Part shown: positions 32,900-42,387 of the stretch, in pieces
How the letters are laid out: the number at the start of each line of letters is the position of its first letter
Numbering within the stretch: the first letter of the stretch is position 1
Assembly (NCBI RefSeq): GCF_001494595.1
Contig: NZ_LN929907.1
Location: forward strand, 310,001 to 374,000
DNA from: Mycobacterium sp. M26
Lineage (GTDB): Bacteria > Actinomycetota > Actinomycetes > Mycobacteriales > Mycobacteriaceae
Direction of reading: 5' to 3'
Length of the DNA stretch: 64,000 bases
Notes under the pieces: model-generated
What the model was told of the DNA's origin: nothing
What the model saw: only the letters and a program-made list of their open reading frames with translations
Database searches by the model: none
Program-made: the position numbers and the translations under genes

Positions 32900-34137
32900 G
32901 CCCCCGCGTAGGTGTCACCTTGTCGGGCCGCTACCGGCTGCAGCGGCTCATCGCCACCGGCGGTATGGGTCAGGTCTGGGAGGCCGTCGACAGCCGGCTG
33001 GGCCGGCGCGTCGCAGTGAAGGTGCTCAAGCAGGAATTCTCGTCGGACCCGGAGTTCGTCGAACGGTTCCGCGCCGAGGCCCGCACCGTCGCGATGCTCA
33101 ACCATCCGGGGATCGCCGCCGTGCACGACTACGGCGAGACGGATATGGACGGCGAGGGCCGGACCGCCTATCTGGTGATGGAGCTGATCAACGGTGAGCC
33201 GCTGAACTCGGTGATCAAGCGCACCGGTCGGCTCTCCCTGCGCCACGCGCTGGACATGCTGGAGCAGACCGGCCGCGCGCTGCAGGTGGCGCACGCCGCC
33301 GGGCTGGTGCACCGCGACGTCAAGCCGGGCAACATCCTGATCACCCCGACCGGGCAGGTGAAGCTCACCGACTTCGGTATCGCCAAGGCCGTCGACGCGG
33401 CGCCGGTCACCCAGACCGGCATGGTGATGGGCACCGCCCAGTACATCGCGCCCGAGCAGGCCCTGGGTCATGACGCCACCGCCGCCAGCGACGTCTACTC
33501 ACTGGGAGTTGTTGGCTACGAAGCGGTTTCGGGCAAGCGCCCGTTCGTCGGCGATGGCGCGCTGACCGTGGCGATGAAGCACATCAAGGAGACCCCGGCG
33601 CCGTTGCCCGCCGACCTGCCGCCCAATGTGCGTGAGCTCATCGAAATCACCCTGGTGAAGAACCCGGGCATGCGCTACCGCAACGGCGGCCAGTTCGCCG
33701 ACGCGGTCGGCGCAGTGCGGGCCGGCCGTCGCCCGCCGCGGCCGAACTCCGCACCGACCATCCGGGCCACCCCGGCAGCCATCCCGGGTAGTTCACCGCG
33801 GCTACCGGCAGCGGCCCCCGCCACCGCGGCACGCCCGCGTCCGGCCACCGGCGGGCACCGCACCCAGCCGGCCCGGCGCACCTTCTCCTCGGGTCAGCGC
33901 GCCCTGCTGTGGGCAGCCGGCGTCCTGGGCGCACTGGCCATCATCAGCGCGATCCTGATCGTACTCGCCGACCGCGACCGCCGGGACAATGCCCCGGTCC
34001 AGCGCACCGAAACCGAGACGGTGACGCCGCCGCCGTCGGGCGCCGGCACCGCCCCGTCCGGATGGGACGGCAGGGAGCCGGTCATCCGGTTCGCCCTGGC
34101 CGAACCCGCCGACCTCGATGGCGAGGCACCCTCATGA
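32896..34137 (+). CDS. pknA: Ser/Thr protein kinase PknA
   Basis: A 413-residue receptor kinase starting at GTG 32896. The kinase domain has the glycine loop [12 protein letters not shown], catalytic K42 in [15 protein letters not shown], the DFG motif in LTDFGIAK, and an activation loop with [11 protein letters not shown] Pro/Ala-rich juxtamembrane linker leads to one transmembrane helix (about 338-360) and a short extracytoplasmic tail without PASTA domains. PknA is essential for growth and cell shape. The gene is coupled by 4-bp overlaps to pbpA and pknB. Confidence 0.93.
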   Translation: MSPRVGVTLSGRYRLQRLIATGGMGQVWEAVDSRLGRRVAVKVLKQEFSSDPEFVERFRAEARTVAMLNHPGIAAVHDYGETDMDGEGRTAYLVMELINGEPLNSVIKRTGRLSLRHALDMLEQTGRALQVAHAAGLVHRDVKPGNILITPTGQVKLTDFGIAKAVDAAPVTQTGMVMGTAQYIAPEQALGHDATAASDVYSLGVVGYEAVSGKRPFVGDGALTVAMKHIKETPAPLPADLPPNVRELIEITLVKNPGMRYRNGGQFADAVGAVRAGRRPPRPNSAPTIRATPAAIPGSSPRLPAAAPATAARPRPATGGHRTQPARRTFSSGQRALLWAAGVLGALAIISAILIVLADRDRRDNAPVQRTETETVTPPPSGAGTAPSGWDGREPVIRFALAEPADLDGEAPS

Positions 34138-36014
34138 CCACGCCACAGCACCTGTCCGACCGCTACGAGCTGGGCGAGATCCTCGGCTTCGGCGGCATGT
34201 CCGAGGTGCACCTGGCCCGCGACACCCGCCTGCATCGCGATGTGGCGGTCAAGGTGCTGCGCGCCGACCTGGCCCGCGACCCCAGTTTCTATCTGAGATT
34301 CCGCCGCGAAGCCCAGAACGCCGCCGCGCTGAACCACCCGGCGATCGTCGCCGTCTACGACACCGGCGAAGCCGAGACCACCACCGGGCCGCTGCCCTAC
34401 ATCGTCATGGAGTACGTCGACGGGGTGACCCTGCGCGACATCGTCCACACCGACGGGCCGATGCCGCCGCGGCGCGCGATCGAGATCATCGCCGATGCCT
34501 GCCAGGCGCTGAACTTCAGCCACCAGCACGGCATCATCCACCGGGACGTCAAGCCGGCCAACATCATGATCTCCAAGACCGGCGCGGTGAAGGTGATGGA
34601 CTTCGGCATCGCCCGCGCGCTGGCCGACGCCGGCAATAGCGTCACCCAGACCGCCGCGGTCATCGGCACCGCCCAGTACCTCTCACCCGAGCAGGCCCGC
34701 GGCGAGTCCGTCGACGCCCGCTCCGACGTCTACTCGCTGGGCTGCGTGCTCTACGAAATCCTCACCGGCGAGCCGCCTTTCATCGGTGATTCGCCGGTGG
34801 CCGTGGCCTACCAGCACGTCCGCGAGGACCCGGTGCCGCCATCGCAGAAGCATTCGGGTGTCACCCCGGAACTGGACGCCGTCGTCCTCAAGGCGCTGGC
34901 CAAGAACCCCGACAACCGCTACCAGAGCGCGGCCGACATGCGCGCCGATCTGGTTCGGGTGCACAACGGGGAGGCGCCGGAGGCGCCCAAGGTGCTCACC
35001 CCCGCCGAGCGCACCTCGATGATGGCCGCCACCCCCGGTGTGCCGTCACATGCCGAGACCACCGACGAGATCCCGCGCCCGGGCCAGTTCGTGGACCGTG
35101 ACCGGGCCGGCGGCTCGATCGGGCGCTGGCTCATTGCCGTCGCGGTGCTGGCCGTGCTGACCGTCGTGGTGACGATCGCGATCAACATGGTCAGCGGAAG
35201 CCCGCGGGACGTCCAGGTGCCCGACGTGCGGGGCCAGGCCTCGGCCGACGCGATCGCCGCGCTGCAGAACAAGGGCTTCAAGATCCGCACCCAGCAGAAG
35301 CCGGACAACACCGTCCCGCCCGATCACGTCATCAACACCGACCCGGCGGGCAACTCGCAAGCCGGGGCGGGCGACGAGGTCGTCATCAATGTCTCCACCG
35401 GGCCCGAACAGCGCGAGGTGCCCGACGTGTCCTCGCTGAGCTACGCCGAGGCGGTGCAGAAGCTCAAGGCCGCCGGGTTCGGCAAGTTCAAGCAGAGTGA
35501 TTCGCCGTCGGCGCCCGAGCAGAAGGACAAGGTCCTCTCGACGATCCCGCCGGCCAACCAGACCTCGGCGATCACCAACGAGATCACCATCGTGGTGGGC
35601 TCCGGGCCGCAGACCGCGGCGGTGCCGGTGATCGCGAGCCAGACCGTCGACGTCGCCGGACAGATCCTCACCGCCTCGGGCTTCCTGAAGTTCATTCAGG
35701 TCCCCGTCGACAGCACCGAGCCCACCGGCCAGGTGGTCGGCTCCGACCCGGCGGCCGGGCAGATCGTCCCGCAGGACACCGTGATCCAGATCCAGGTGTC
35801 CAAGGGCAACCAGTTCGTGATGCCCGACCTGCGCGGTCAGTTCTGGACCGACGCCGAACCCAATCTGCGGGCACTCGGGTGGACCGGTGTACTGATCAAG
35901 GGCCCCAACGCTGACAACAGCGGGGTCCGCAGCAATGGCGTGGTGACCCAGAGCCCGCCGGCCGGTAGCCCGGTGAGCTTCGGGGCGTCGATCACCCTCA
36001 GCTTTGCGTCGTAG
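34134..36014 (+). CDS. pknB: Ser/Thr protein kinase PknB with PASTA domains
   Basis: A 626-residue kinase, the same length as in M. tuberculosis. K40, D138 (HRDVKPAN), D156 (DFG) and the activation-loop Thr171 and Thr173 (SVTQTAAV) are present. One transmembrane helix (about 333-353) is followed by four PASTA repeats that bind muropeptides or lipid II. PknB phosphorylates CwlM, FhaA, MviN and others to control cell-wall synthesis. The 3' end overlaps the convergent trpG/pabA gene by 17 bp. Confidence 0.94.
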   Translation: MTTPQHLSDRYELGEILGFGGMSEVHLARDTRLHRDVAVKVLRADLARDPSFYLRFRREAQNAAALNHPAIVAVYDTGEAETTTGPLPYIVMEYVDGVTLRDIVHTDGPMPPRRAIEIIADACQALNFSHQHGIIHRDVKPANIMISKTGAVKVMDFGIARALADAGNSVTQTAAVIGTAQYLSPEQARGESVDARSDVYSLGCVLYEILTGEPPFIGDSPVAVAYQHVREDPVPPSQKHSGVTPELDAVVLKALAKNPDNRYQSAADMRADLVRVHNGEAPEAPKVLTPAERTSMMAATPGVPSHAETTDEIPRPGQFVDRDRAGGSIGRWLIAVAVLAVLTVVVTIAINMVSGSPRDVQVPDVRGQASADAIAALQNKGFKIRTQQKPDNTVPPDHVINTDPAGNSQAGAGDEVVINVSTGPEQREVPDVSSLSYAEAVQKLKAAGFGKFKQSDSPSAPEQKDKVLSTIPPANQTSAITNEITIVVGSGPQTAAVPVIASQTVDVAGQILTASGFLKFIQVPVDSTEPTGQVVGSDPAAGQIVPQDTVIQIQVSKGNQFVMPDLRGQFWTDAEPNLRALGWTGVLIKGPNADNSGVRSNGVVTQSPPAGSPVSFGASITLSFAS

Positions 36015-36684
36015 ACGCTGCTAACGGATCGTTGGCGGTCGCGTGCCGCACGGTGTCGGCCACTTCCTGCTCCAGCCGGCTCACCAGAGTCTCGGCCGGG
36101 GCTGTACCGCAGTAGCCGAGCCAGTTGGCCAGCATGCGGTGGCCGCCCTCGGTGAGGATCGACTCGGGGTGGAACTGCACACCGTGGATCGGTAGCTCGA
36201 CGTGGCGCACCGCCATGATCACCCCGCCCCGAGTCTGGGCGGTGACCTCGAGGGCAGCCGGCACGGTCTCCGGCAGGATGGTCAGCGAGTGATAGCGGGT
36301 GGCCGTGAACGGGTTCGGAAGTCCATGCAGCACACCGACATTCGTGTGGTAGACGGTGCTGGTCTTGCCGTGCAGCAGTTCGGGGGCGCGGTCCACGGTG
36401 CCGCCGAAGGCCACCCCGATGGCCTGGTGTCCCAGGCACACCCCGAGCAGTGGCGTGGTCGCGGCCGCGCAAGCACGCACCAGCGGGATTGAGGCGCCGG
36501 CACGTTCGGGGGTACCCGGTCCGGGGCTCAGCAGCACGCCGTCGAATTCGGCCGCCACGGCGTCGGCGTCAGCCAGGCGTTCGTCGTCGTTACGCCACAC
36601 CGTCGCGTCCACCCCGAGCTGACCCAGGTACTGGACCAGGTTGAACACGAAGCTGTCGTAGTTGTCGACGACCAAGACCTGCAC
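35998..36684 (-). CDS. trpG: Glutamine amidotransferase component II (TrpG/PabA type)
   Basis: A 228-residue class I amidotransferase. The oxyanion region SPGPGTPE, nucleophile C83 in GVCLGHQ and catalytic His in VQFHPES are intact. It supplies ammonia from glutamine for anthranilate or 4-amino-4-deoxychorismate synthesis. No TrpE or PabB gene is adjacent, so it may serve both pathways. The M. tuberculosis counterpart at this locus is named trpG or pabA. It is convergent with pknB and overlaps it by 17 bp. Confidence 0.9.
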   Translation of the reverse strand: MQVLVVDNYDSFVFNLVQYLGQLGVDATVWRNDDERLADADAVAAEFDGVLLSPGPGTPERAGASIPLVRACAAATTPLLGVCLGHQAIGVAFGGTVDRAPELLHGKTSTVYHTNVGVLHGLPNPFTATRYHSLTILPETVPAALEVTAQTRGGVIMAVRHVELPIHGVQFHPESILTEGGHRMLANWLGYCGTAPAETLVSRLEQEVADTVRHATANDPLAASTTQS

Positions 36685-36711
36685 CGTGCAAGGTTACCTG
36701 GGACTATCCAG

Positions 36712-37503
36712 TCAATATCCGACCGGACCGGCAGGCTGGGCGTAGCGCATTCGCACCGGCTCGGTGTACCCGGCGACCTGGAGATCGCTGCGGACCTGCT
36801 CGCTGTAGCCCAGGCCGAAGCGCACCACGTACTGCTTGTAGAGCGTGACGAGCGGCGCGGCGGCCAGCGCGGCCTGCATGGCCCTGGCGTCACCGATCGC
36901 GGTGACGACATAGGGCGGGCTGTAGGTGCGCCCATTGAGCAGCAGGGTGTTGCCGACGCACCGCGGCGCAGAGGTGTTGATGATCCGCTGGTCCTGCATC
37001 TGAATCGCCTCGGCGCCGGAACTCCACAGGGCATTCAGCACGGCTTGGATGTCCTGCTGATGGACCACCAGGTCGTCGGGGGAGGCGTCGCGCGGGAACC
37101 GGCCGTTGGCGTCGCGCTGGGCATCCGACAGCGTGACCACCAGGCCGGGGCCGTGCACGGGGTCGAGCCCGGCGTCGGCAGCGAGCTGATCGGCGCGGGC
37201 CAGCATCGCCGAGAGCGCCGTGCCCGCCGAGGCGCCGTGGGTGGTGTCCACCTGGGCAGCCAGGGCGTCGCGCTGGGCGCTGAGCCGGTCGACGGAGTTC
37301 TGGGCATCGTGGACCAGGTCAACGAGCCGGGGAGCGTCACTGCGGCGGATTTCGCCGCCCCCGGACACCCCGTGGGTGGCGGCCAGCAGCAGGCCGGCCA
37401 GCAGACACACCACCGGGACGCCGTAGCGCCACGCCGAACGTGGGGCCGCGGTCGTCGCCGGTGCCGCGTGTGTCTGGTCGCGGCGTCGCTGCGTTAATCT
37501 CAT
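36712..37503 (-). CDS. DUF881 family membrane-anchored protein
   Basis: A 263-residue protein. ATG 37503 is chosen because longer frames would run through the divergent crgA promoter. A basic N-terminus precedes one membrane helix (about 28-46), then a coiled-coil-like region ([24 protein letters not shown]) and the DUF881 domain with [23 protein letters not shown] and [10 protein letters not shown]. It is the Rv0012-type protein conserved beside crgA and likely acts at the septum or cell wall, although its function is unproven. It lies 27 bp upstream of trpG. Confidence 0.85.
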   Translation of the reverse strand: MRLTQRRRDQTHAAPATTAAPRSAWRYGVPVVCLLAGLLLAATHGVSGGGEIRRSDAPRLVDLVHDAQNSVDRLSAQRDALAAQVDTTHGASAGTALSAMLARADQLAADAGLDPVHGPGLVVTLSDAQRDANGRFPRDASPDDLVVHQQDIQAVLNALWSSGAEAIQMQDQRIINTSAPRCVGNTLLLNGRTYSPPYVVTAIGDARAMQAALAAAPLVTLYKQYVVRFGLGYSEQVRSDLQVAGYTEPVRMRYAQPAGPVGY

Positions 37504-37549
37504 AGTCGATCTGCGACCATCGTCGCACCGATTCGTCCCGAAGGTACCC

Positions 37550-37831
37550 ATGCCCAAGTCCAAGGTTCGCAAGAAGAACGACTTCACCGTCAAGCCGGTC
37601 AGCCGTACCCCGGTGAAGGTGAAGGCCGGGCCGTCGAGCGTGTGGTTCGTCGTGCTGTTCATCGGCCTGATGCTGATCGGGCTGATCTGGCTGCTGGTGT
37701 TCCAGCTCGCCGCGTCCGGATTCGATACCCCGAGCGCCCTGCAGTGGATGGCTAATCTGGGGCCGTGGAACTACGCGATCGCGTTTGCTTTCATGATCAC
37801 AGGTTTGTTGCTCACGATGCGGTGGCGCTGA
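37550..37831 (+). CDS. crgA: Cell division protein CrgA
   Basis: A 93-residue protein with the typical basic N-terminus ([12 protein letters not shown]) and two membrane helices, about residues 30-52 and 72-90. The loop carries the conserved [20 protein letters not shown]. CrgA recruits FtsI and other divisome proteins in mycobacteria. It is divergent from the DUF881 gene across 46 bp. The next gene on the same strand is a PH-domain protein after a 135-bp gap holding two palindromic elements. Confidence 0.93.
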   Translation: MPKSKVRKKNDFTVKPVSRTPVKVKAGPSSVWFVVLFIGLMLIGLIWLLVFQLAASGFDTPSALQWMANLGPWNYAIAFAFMITGLLLTMRWR

Positions 37832-37903
37832 CCGGCCCCGGCACCCTTTCCGGACTCACTCTGTGTGCGCGCCGTTACTGTGCTGGCAACCTTCTGGTAA
37901 GCC

Positions 37904-37921
37904 AATCACATCGATGTGATT
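37904..37921. promoter_or_regulatory. Perfect 18-bp palindrome after crgA
   Basis: AATCACATCGATGTGATT is fully self-complementary, with TCACA-TCGA-TGTGA at the core. It lies between crgA and the PH-domain gene. It resembles a regulator operator rather than a terminator, since it has no loop and no T-run. It is not the CRP order TGTGA-N6-TCACA. Confidence 0.5.
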
Positions 37922-37943
37922 CATCCCCATTGTTGATAGCACC

Positions 37944-37952
37944 TGTGGATAA
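37944..37952 (-). promoter_or_regulatory. Isolated perfect DnaA box
   Basis: TGTGGATAA on the plus strand is TTATCCACA on the minus strand, a consensus DnaA box, about 24 kb from oriC. It lies 22 bp after the 18-bp palindrome and 15 bp before the PH-domain start. Confidence 0.45.
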
Positions 37953-37966
37953 CTGCATTCCCCACG

Positions 37967-38404
37967 GTGACGGCACCCGAGGACCCCATGCAGCAAACTG
38001 AGTGGGCGCCACGGCCCGGAGGTGTCATCGGGCTCGGAATTGCCGGGCTTGTGATGGCTATCGCCTGTGTGACCGTGGTCACAGACCCTCCGGGGCGCAT
38101 TCTGACCGGCGTTGCCGCGGTAGGGCTGATCGTGTTTGCACTCGGATCGTGGCGCGCCCGGCCCCGGCTGGCAATCACGCCCGACGGCCTGGTCTACCGG
38201 GGGTGGTTTAGGTCACAGACTTTGCGGAACCCGGACATCTCGCTGATCCGGATCACCGAATTCCGCCGGATCGGGCGCAAAGTACGACTTTTGGAAATCG
38301 ACACCACGGACAACCGGCTGATCGTGCTCAGCCGGTGGGACCTGGGGACCGAACCGTTGACGGTGCTCGACGCACTCACCGACGCCGGCTATGCCGGGCG
38401 GTGA
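37967..38404 (+). CDS. PH domain-containing membrane protein
   Basis: A 145-residue protein starting at GTG 37967; ATG 37988 is possible. Two adjacent membrane helices (about 20-58) are followed by a PH-like domain with RLAITPDGLVYRGWF, RITEFRRIGRKVRLLEID and LIVLSRWDLG. It matches the Rv0010c-type protein placed between crgA and ppiA in M. tuberculosis. Function is unknown. Its short leader contains a DnaA box and follows a perfect palindrome. Confidence 0.85.
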   Translation: MTAPEDPMQQTEWAPRPGGVIGLGIAGLVMAIACVTVVTDPPGRILTGVAAVGLIVFALGSWRARPRLAITPDGLVYRGWFRSQTLRNPDISLIRITEFRRIGRKVRLLEIDTTDNRLIVLSRWDLGTEPLTVLDALTDAGYAGR

Positions 38405-38434
38405 GTACGCCGCTGTCTACCGCAGTCGCAACCG

Positions 38435-38980
38435 TCAGGAGATGGTGACGGACTCGATGACGACGGGCTCGGTGGGCCGGTCGTTGCGGTCGGTGGCCGT
38501 CGTGGCGATGGCGTCGACAACCTTCTGCGACTCAGGGTCGACGACCTCACCAAAGATGGTGTGCCGGCGGTTCAGGTGCGGGGTCTTGCCCACCGTGATG
38601 AAGAACTGCGAGCCGTTGGTGCCCGGCCCGGCGTTGGCCATCGCCAGCAGGTAGGGCTTGTCGAACTGCAGTTCACCGTGGAACTCGTCGGCGAACTTGT
38701 AGCCCGGGCCGCCACGGCCGGTGCCGGTCGGGTCGCCGCCCTGGATCATGAAGCCCTCGATGACCCGATGGAACACCGCGCCGTCGTAGAACGGTCCGGA
38801 GGTGCTGCCCGACGCGTTCTGCGTCGAGTACTCCTTGGTGCCCTGGGCCAGGCCGACGAAGTTGGCGACGGTCTTGGGGGCGTGGTTACCGAACAGGGCG
38901 ATCTTGATGTCGCCGCGGTTGGTGTGCAGGGTCGCGGTCGCGGTTGCAATAGGGCTCGTCACGGATTCACAGTGTGCCAC
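38435..38980 (-). CDS. ppiA: Peptidyl-prolyl cis-trans isomerase A (cyclophilin)
   Basis: A 181-residue cyclophilin. GTG 38980 gives [10 protein letters not shown], closely resembling the N-terminus of M. tuberculosis PpiA; a GTG at 38962 is the alternative. Active-site residues are in [19 protein letters not shown] and [15 protein letters not shown], and RRHTIFGEV is intact. It catalyses proline isomerisation in protein folding. The gene is convergent with the PH-domain gene and divergent from the membrane-protein gene at 39039. Confidence 0.92.
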   Translation of the reverse strand: MAHCESVTSPIATATATLHTNRGDIKIALFGNHAPKTVANFVGLAQGTKEYSTQNASGSTSGPFYDGAVFHRVIEGFMIQGGDPTGTGRGGPGYKFADEFHGELQFDKPYLLAMANAGPGTNGSQFFITVGKTPHLNRRHTIFGEVVDPESQKVVDAIATTATDRNDRPTEPVVIESVTIS

Positions 38981-39038
38981 TAGCGCCCTGTGCCCCATCT
39001 CGCGGCTACCCGGTGCGGTGGTGTGGCAGTGTTGAACC

Positions 39039-39737
39039 ATGGCGCGCAAGCACGAACCCAAGCTCACTTCCCAGCAGCGCCTGCGGCGCGGACTGCACTA
39101 CTCCGCGGTGGGTCCGGTGGACGTCACGCGCGGCGTGGTCGGGGTGACGGTGCACTCCGCGGAGTCGGCCGCCGCCGGCATCCGGCGTCGCTACCGCAAC
39201 ACCCGCGCCGCGCGCGAGCAGTTGGCTCAGGAGGCGGCCGCCGTGAAGCAGGTGGTCGCCGAGTTGCCCGCCGCTCTGCAGGAAGCACGCACCGCGCCGC
39301 ACCGCCGCCGGCGGCGTCTGCTGGTGTTCGGCGGTCTGGGCCTGGCGACGGTGGTCGGCGGGGCGGTGGCGTTCAGCATTGTGCGGCGCTCGCTGCAGCC
39401 CGAGCCGTCCGCGCTGCCGCCCAGCGGCGAGGGCGCCCCCCGCCGCTCTGCAGGAAGCACGCACCGCGCCGCACCGCCGCCGGCGGCGTCTGCTGGTGTT
39501 CGGCGGTCTGGGCCTGGCGACGGTGGTCGGCGGGGCGGTGGCGTTCAGCATTGTGCGGCGCTCGATGCAGCCCGAGCCGTCCGCGCTGCCGCCCAGCGTC
39601 GAGGTCGCCCCGAAGCCGTAGCGGGCACGCGTGGCCGTCAGCGTCTTCGACCTCTTCTCCATCGGGATCGGCCCGTCGAGTTCCCACACTGTGGGGCCGA
39701 TGCGTGCCGCCGCCCGCTTCACCCGCCGGCTGGCTGA
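39039..39737 (+). CDS. Small membrane protein (Rv0008c-like) frameshifted by a tandem duplication
   Basis: The N-terminus ([22 protein letters not shown]) and a membrane helix near [22 protein letters not shown] are normal for this conserved actinobacterial protein. A 172-bp tandem duplication (39267-39610) follows. Because 172 is not a multiple of three, the second copy is read in another frame. The product is 232 residues with an Arg/Ala-rich tail and overlaps sdaA by 107 bp. Without the duplication the protein would be 136 residues and end at 39621 in PSVEVAPKP. The membrane part is kept, so function may survive. An assembly error is the alternative. Confidence 0.65.
   Translation: MARKHEPKLTSQQRLRRGLHYSAVGPVDVTRGVVGVTVHSAESAAAGIRRRYRNTRAAREQLAQEAAAVKQVVAELPAALQEARTAPHRRRRRLLVFGGLGLATVVGGAVAFSIVRRSLQPEPSALPPSGEGAPRRSAGSTHRAAPPPAASAGVRRSGPGDGGRRGGGVQHCAALDAARAVRAAAQRRGRPEAVAGTRGRQRLRPLLHRDRPVEFPHCGADACRRPLHPPAG
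39267..39610 (+). repeat. 172-bp tandem direct duplication
   Basis: Copy 1 is 39267-39438 and copy 2 is 39439-39610. I found three differences between them (GCTCGC/GCTCGA, AGCGGC/AGCGTC and GAGGGC/GAGGTC). Short GCCC microhomology is present at the ends. The offset of 172 bp shifts the reading frame. Confidence 0.85.
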
Positions 39738-40989
39738 GCGGAGCCTGCTCGGTGCGGTGGACCGGATCCGGGTGCAGCTGTACGGATCACTCGGGGCCAC
39801 CGGCACCGGACACGGAACCATCGGCGCGATCGTGCTCGGCCTCGGCGGTGCTGACCCGGAGACCGTCGATCCCACGGAGGTTGCCGACCGGGTGGATGCG
39901 GTGCGCAGCACCGGCCGGCTAGCCCTCGGTGGCGGCCGGACGATTGACTTCGATGTGGACTCCGACATCGCACTTCGGTTGGACCGCTTGGACTTTCACT
40001 CCAACGGGATGACGTTCGAGGCCTTCGGTGCCGACGGCGCGGTCCTCGAGCGGCGGATCTATTTCTCGATCGGTGGCGGGGCGGTTCTCGACGAGGACGA
40101 GGCGGTTGCGCCGGTAGCCGGTGACGCCGACGTGCCCTATCCGTTCACCACCGCCAGGGAATTGGTGGCGCTGGCCGTAGGCCACGGATGCACGATCGCG
40201 GAGCTGATGGCCGACAACGAACGCGCCCTGGGCCGGCACAACGATCTGCGTGGCGGTGTCCTGCGGATCTGGACGGCGATGCGCGACTGCGTGAGCGCCG
40301 GGCTGGCGCACAGTGGCGTGCTGCCGGGCGGCTTGAAGGTCAAACGCCGGGCCGAGCAGCTGGCGGCTCAGCTCGAGGCCAAGCCCGATGATCCGCTGTA
40401 CGCGCTGGATTGGACGACGGTGTACGCGCTGGCGGTCAACGAGGAGAACGCTGCGGGCGGACGGGTGGTGACCGCTCCCACCAACGGCGCGGCCGGGGTG
40501 ATTCCCGCTGTGCTGCACTACTATTCGCGCTTCGTGCCAGGCGCGTCGGACGACGGGGTGGTCGACTTCCTGCTGACCGCGGCCGCGATCGGTGTGCTGT
40601 TCAAGGCCAACGCGTCGATCTCGGGGGCCGAGGTGGGCTGCCAGGGCGAGGTCGGCTCGGCGTGCTCGATGGCGGCGGCCGGGCTGACGGCGGTGCTCGG
40701 TGGCACCCCGGCTCAGGTGGAGAACGCCGCCGAGATCGGTATCGAGCACAACCTGGGTTTGACGTGCGACCCAGTCGGTGGTCTGGTGCAGATTCCGTGC
40801 ATCGAACGCAACGCGGTGGCCGCGGTCAAGGCGATCACCGCCGCCCGGATGGCGCTGCACGGCGACGGCACCCACTTCGTCAGCCTCGACACCGCGATCA
40901 AGACGATGCGCGACACCGGGGCCGACATGGCCGACAAGTACAAGGAGACCGCGCTCGGAGGGCTGGCCCTCAACGTGGTGGAGTGCTGA
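39631..40989 (+). CDS. sdaA: L-serine ammonia-lyase (SdaA), iron-sulfur type
   Basis: A 452-residue single-chain serine dehydratase starting at GTG 39631. The N-terminal half has [21 protein letters not shown], the conserved beta-domain start. The C-terminal half holds the cluster cysteines and catalytic surroundings: [33 protein letters not shown] and [19 protein letters not shown]. It converts serine to pyruvate and ammonia with a 4Fe-4S cluster. The start lies within the extended reading of the frameshifted upstream gene. It is convergent with mceF, with two bases between the stops. Confidence 0.93.
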   Translation: MAVSVFDLFSIGIGPSSSHTVGPMRAAARFTRRLAERSLLGAVDRIRVQLYGSLGATGTGHGTIGAIVLGLGGADPETVDPTEVADRVDAVRSTGRLALGGGRTIDFDVDSDIALRLDRLDFHSNGMTFEAFGADGAVLERRIYFSIGGGAVLDEDEAVAPVAGDADVPYPFTTARELVALAVGHGCTIAELMADNERALGRHNDLRGGVLRIWTAMRDCVSAGLAHSGVLPGGLKVKRRAEQLAAQLEAKPDDPLYALDWTTVYALAVNEENAAGGRVVTAPTNGAAGVIPAVLHYYSRFVPGASDDGVVDFLLTAAAIGVLFKANASISGAEVGCQGEVGSACSMAAAGLTAVLGGTPAQVENAAEIGIEHNLGLTCDPVGGLVQIPCIERNAVAAVKAITAARMALHGDGTHFVSLDTAIKTMRDTGADMADKYKETALGGLALNVVEC

Positions 40990-40991
40990 GA

Positions 40992-42386
40992 TCAGTTGCC
41001 CGGCAGCAATATCGACTCCAGGTCGTGGGGCGCTGAGCCCGCAAGATCGTTTCGGGTGTACTGCCGACCGTCGGGTCCGAGGTAGGTGCCGGTCGCCGGG
41101 TCGTATTCGGCCGCGGCGATCGGCGGCTGTGGCACCGGCTGTCCGGACAGCGTCGCGTTAGGGTCGCCTTTCCAGTTGTAGCCGTCGTTGAGCGGCACAT
41201 AGGTCTCGTCGCTCTCGCACATCGCGACCGTCGGTGCCCGCTTTCCCGGGCGGGTCAGACACGGGATGTTGCGCGCACCCCGCACCTCCAGCGGCGAGTC
41301 CTGCGGCACCCGGCAGTACAGGTCTCCCGCCGGGCGGTCTGGGTAGTCCTCGACCGCGGCGGCCCGCTGTTGTTGTGCGGGAAGGAAACCGGTCGTGCAC
41401 GGCGGTGGCTGGTTGAGACTCAGGTTCAGACTGAGGTAGACCCCGCGATAGGGCTGCTGGGTGTCACGGTTGGCCAGCCCGATGGCTTGGGCGGTCGCCG
41501 CGGCCTGCGGGAGCAGCACCAGCAGCTGTTCGAGGGCCGGCTGATAGGTGACCGTCACCTGCGCCACACTGGCGAGGTTCGCGGCGATGACCGGGACGGT
41601 GGGGCGCACCCGATCGAGCAGCAGCCGCGCCTGCTGCAGGGCGGGACCACCTTGGATCAGCAGGTCCCGCACGGCACCATCGTTGTCAGCAAGCTGCGTG
41701 CTGATGGTGGCCAGGTGGTCGGTCCAGGCCTGGATCGCGGGAGCGGAGTCTATCTGGGCGTTGAGAATCGGTGGGGACTGGTCGATCAGGGTGAGCAAGG
41801 GGTCCAGATTCTTGCGCGCCCCAGCAGCGAGTTCGCCGCTGCCGGTGACGATCCGGGAGAGTTCCGGGCCCAGGCCACCGACGGCGATGTAGGACTCGTC
41901 GACGACCGTCTTGAGATCGTCGTGCGGAATCGCCTTGAGGCCAGTGTTGACGGCGTCAAGCACTGAGTCGAAATCCGGTGGGACCGTGGTGCGATCGACG
42001 GGAACCACATCACCGTTGCTCAGCGGAGCCGAGTCGCGGCGCGGCAGCAACGCGATGTACTGCTCACCCACCGCGGACTGACTGTGCACCTGGGCGTCGA
42101 GGTCCGAGGGTATGTCGATGCCTGATCTCAGCGACAACACGGCCGCCACCCCGGTATCGGTCAGACGGACATCGCTGATCCGGCCGACCTCGGCGCCGCG
42201 GTAGGTCACGTTGCCACCGGGATAGATGCCTGCCGAGCGCGGCAGCTCGACCGTGACCTGGTAGCGGCCGATGCCGAACATGGCCGGGAGTCTGATGTAC
42301 CCGAAGACCATCGCCGCGGCGAAGATCGCGGTGACGATGGCGAACAGCACCAGCTGAATTCGGATGCGCAGGCTCAGAGGCGGCAT
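40992..42386 (-). CDS. mceF: MCE family protein MceF
   Basis: A 464-residue protein and the last gene of the operon. One N-terminal membrane helix (about 10-30) precedes the MCE/MlaD domain (YQVTVELPRSAGIYPGGNVTYRGAEVGRI). Helical segments follow, then a Pro/Cys-containing tail (PPPCTTG, YCRVPQD, IPCLT) that is longer than in some MceF proteins. MceA-F form the hexameric tunnel that carries lipid substrates from the outer membrane. It begins one base after the mceE stop. Confidence 0.88.
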   Translation of the reverse strand: MPPLSLRIRIQLVLFAIVTAIFAAAMVFGYIRLPAMFGIGRYQVTVELPRSAGIYPGGNVTYRGAEVGRISDVRLTDTGVAAVLSLRSGIDIPSDLDAQVHSQSAVGEQYIALLPRRDSAPLSNGDVVPVDRTTVPPDFDSVLDAVNTGLKAIPHDDLKTVVDESYIAVGGLGPELSRIVTGSGELAAGARKNLDPLLTLIDQSPPILNAQIDSAPAIQAWTDHLATISTQLADNDGAVRDLLIQGGPALQQARLLLDRVRPTVPVIAANLASVAQVTVTYQPALEQLLVLLPQAAATAQAIGLANRDTQQPYRGVYLSLNLSLNQPPPCTTGFLPAQQQRAAAVEDYPDRPAGDLYCRVPQDSPLEVRGARNIPCLTRPGKRAPTVAMCESDETYVPLNDGYNWKGDPNATLSGQPVPQPPIAAAEYDPATGTYLGPDGRQYTRNDLAGSAPHDLESILLPGN

Positions 42387-42387
42387 A

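Noticed and set aside
38990..39922. 310-residue open frame across the 39-kb duplication
   Set aside because: It exists only because the duplication opens a third frame; Arg/Ala/Ser-rich with no domain.
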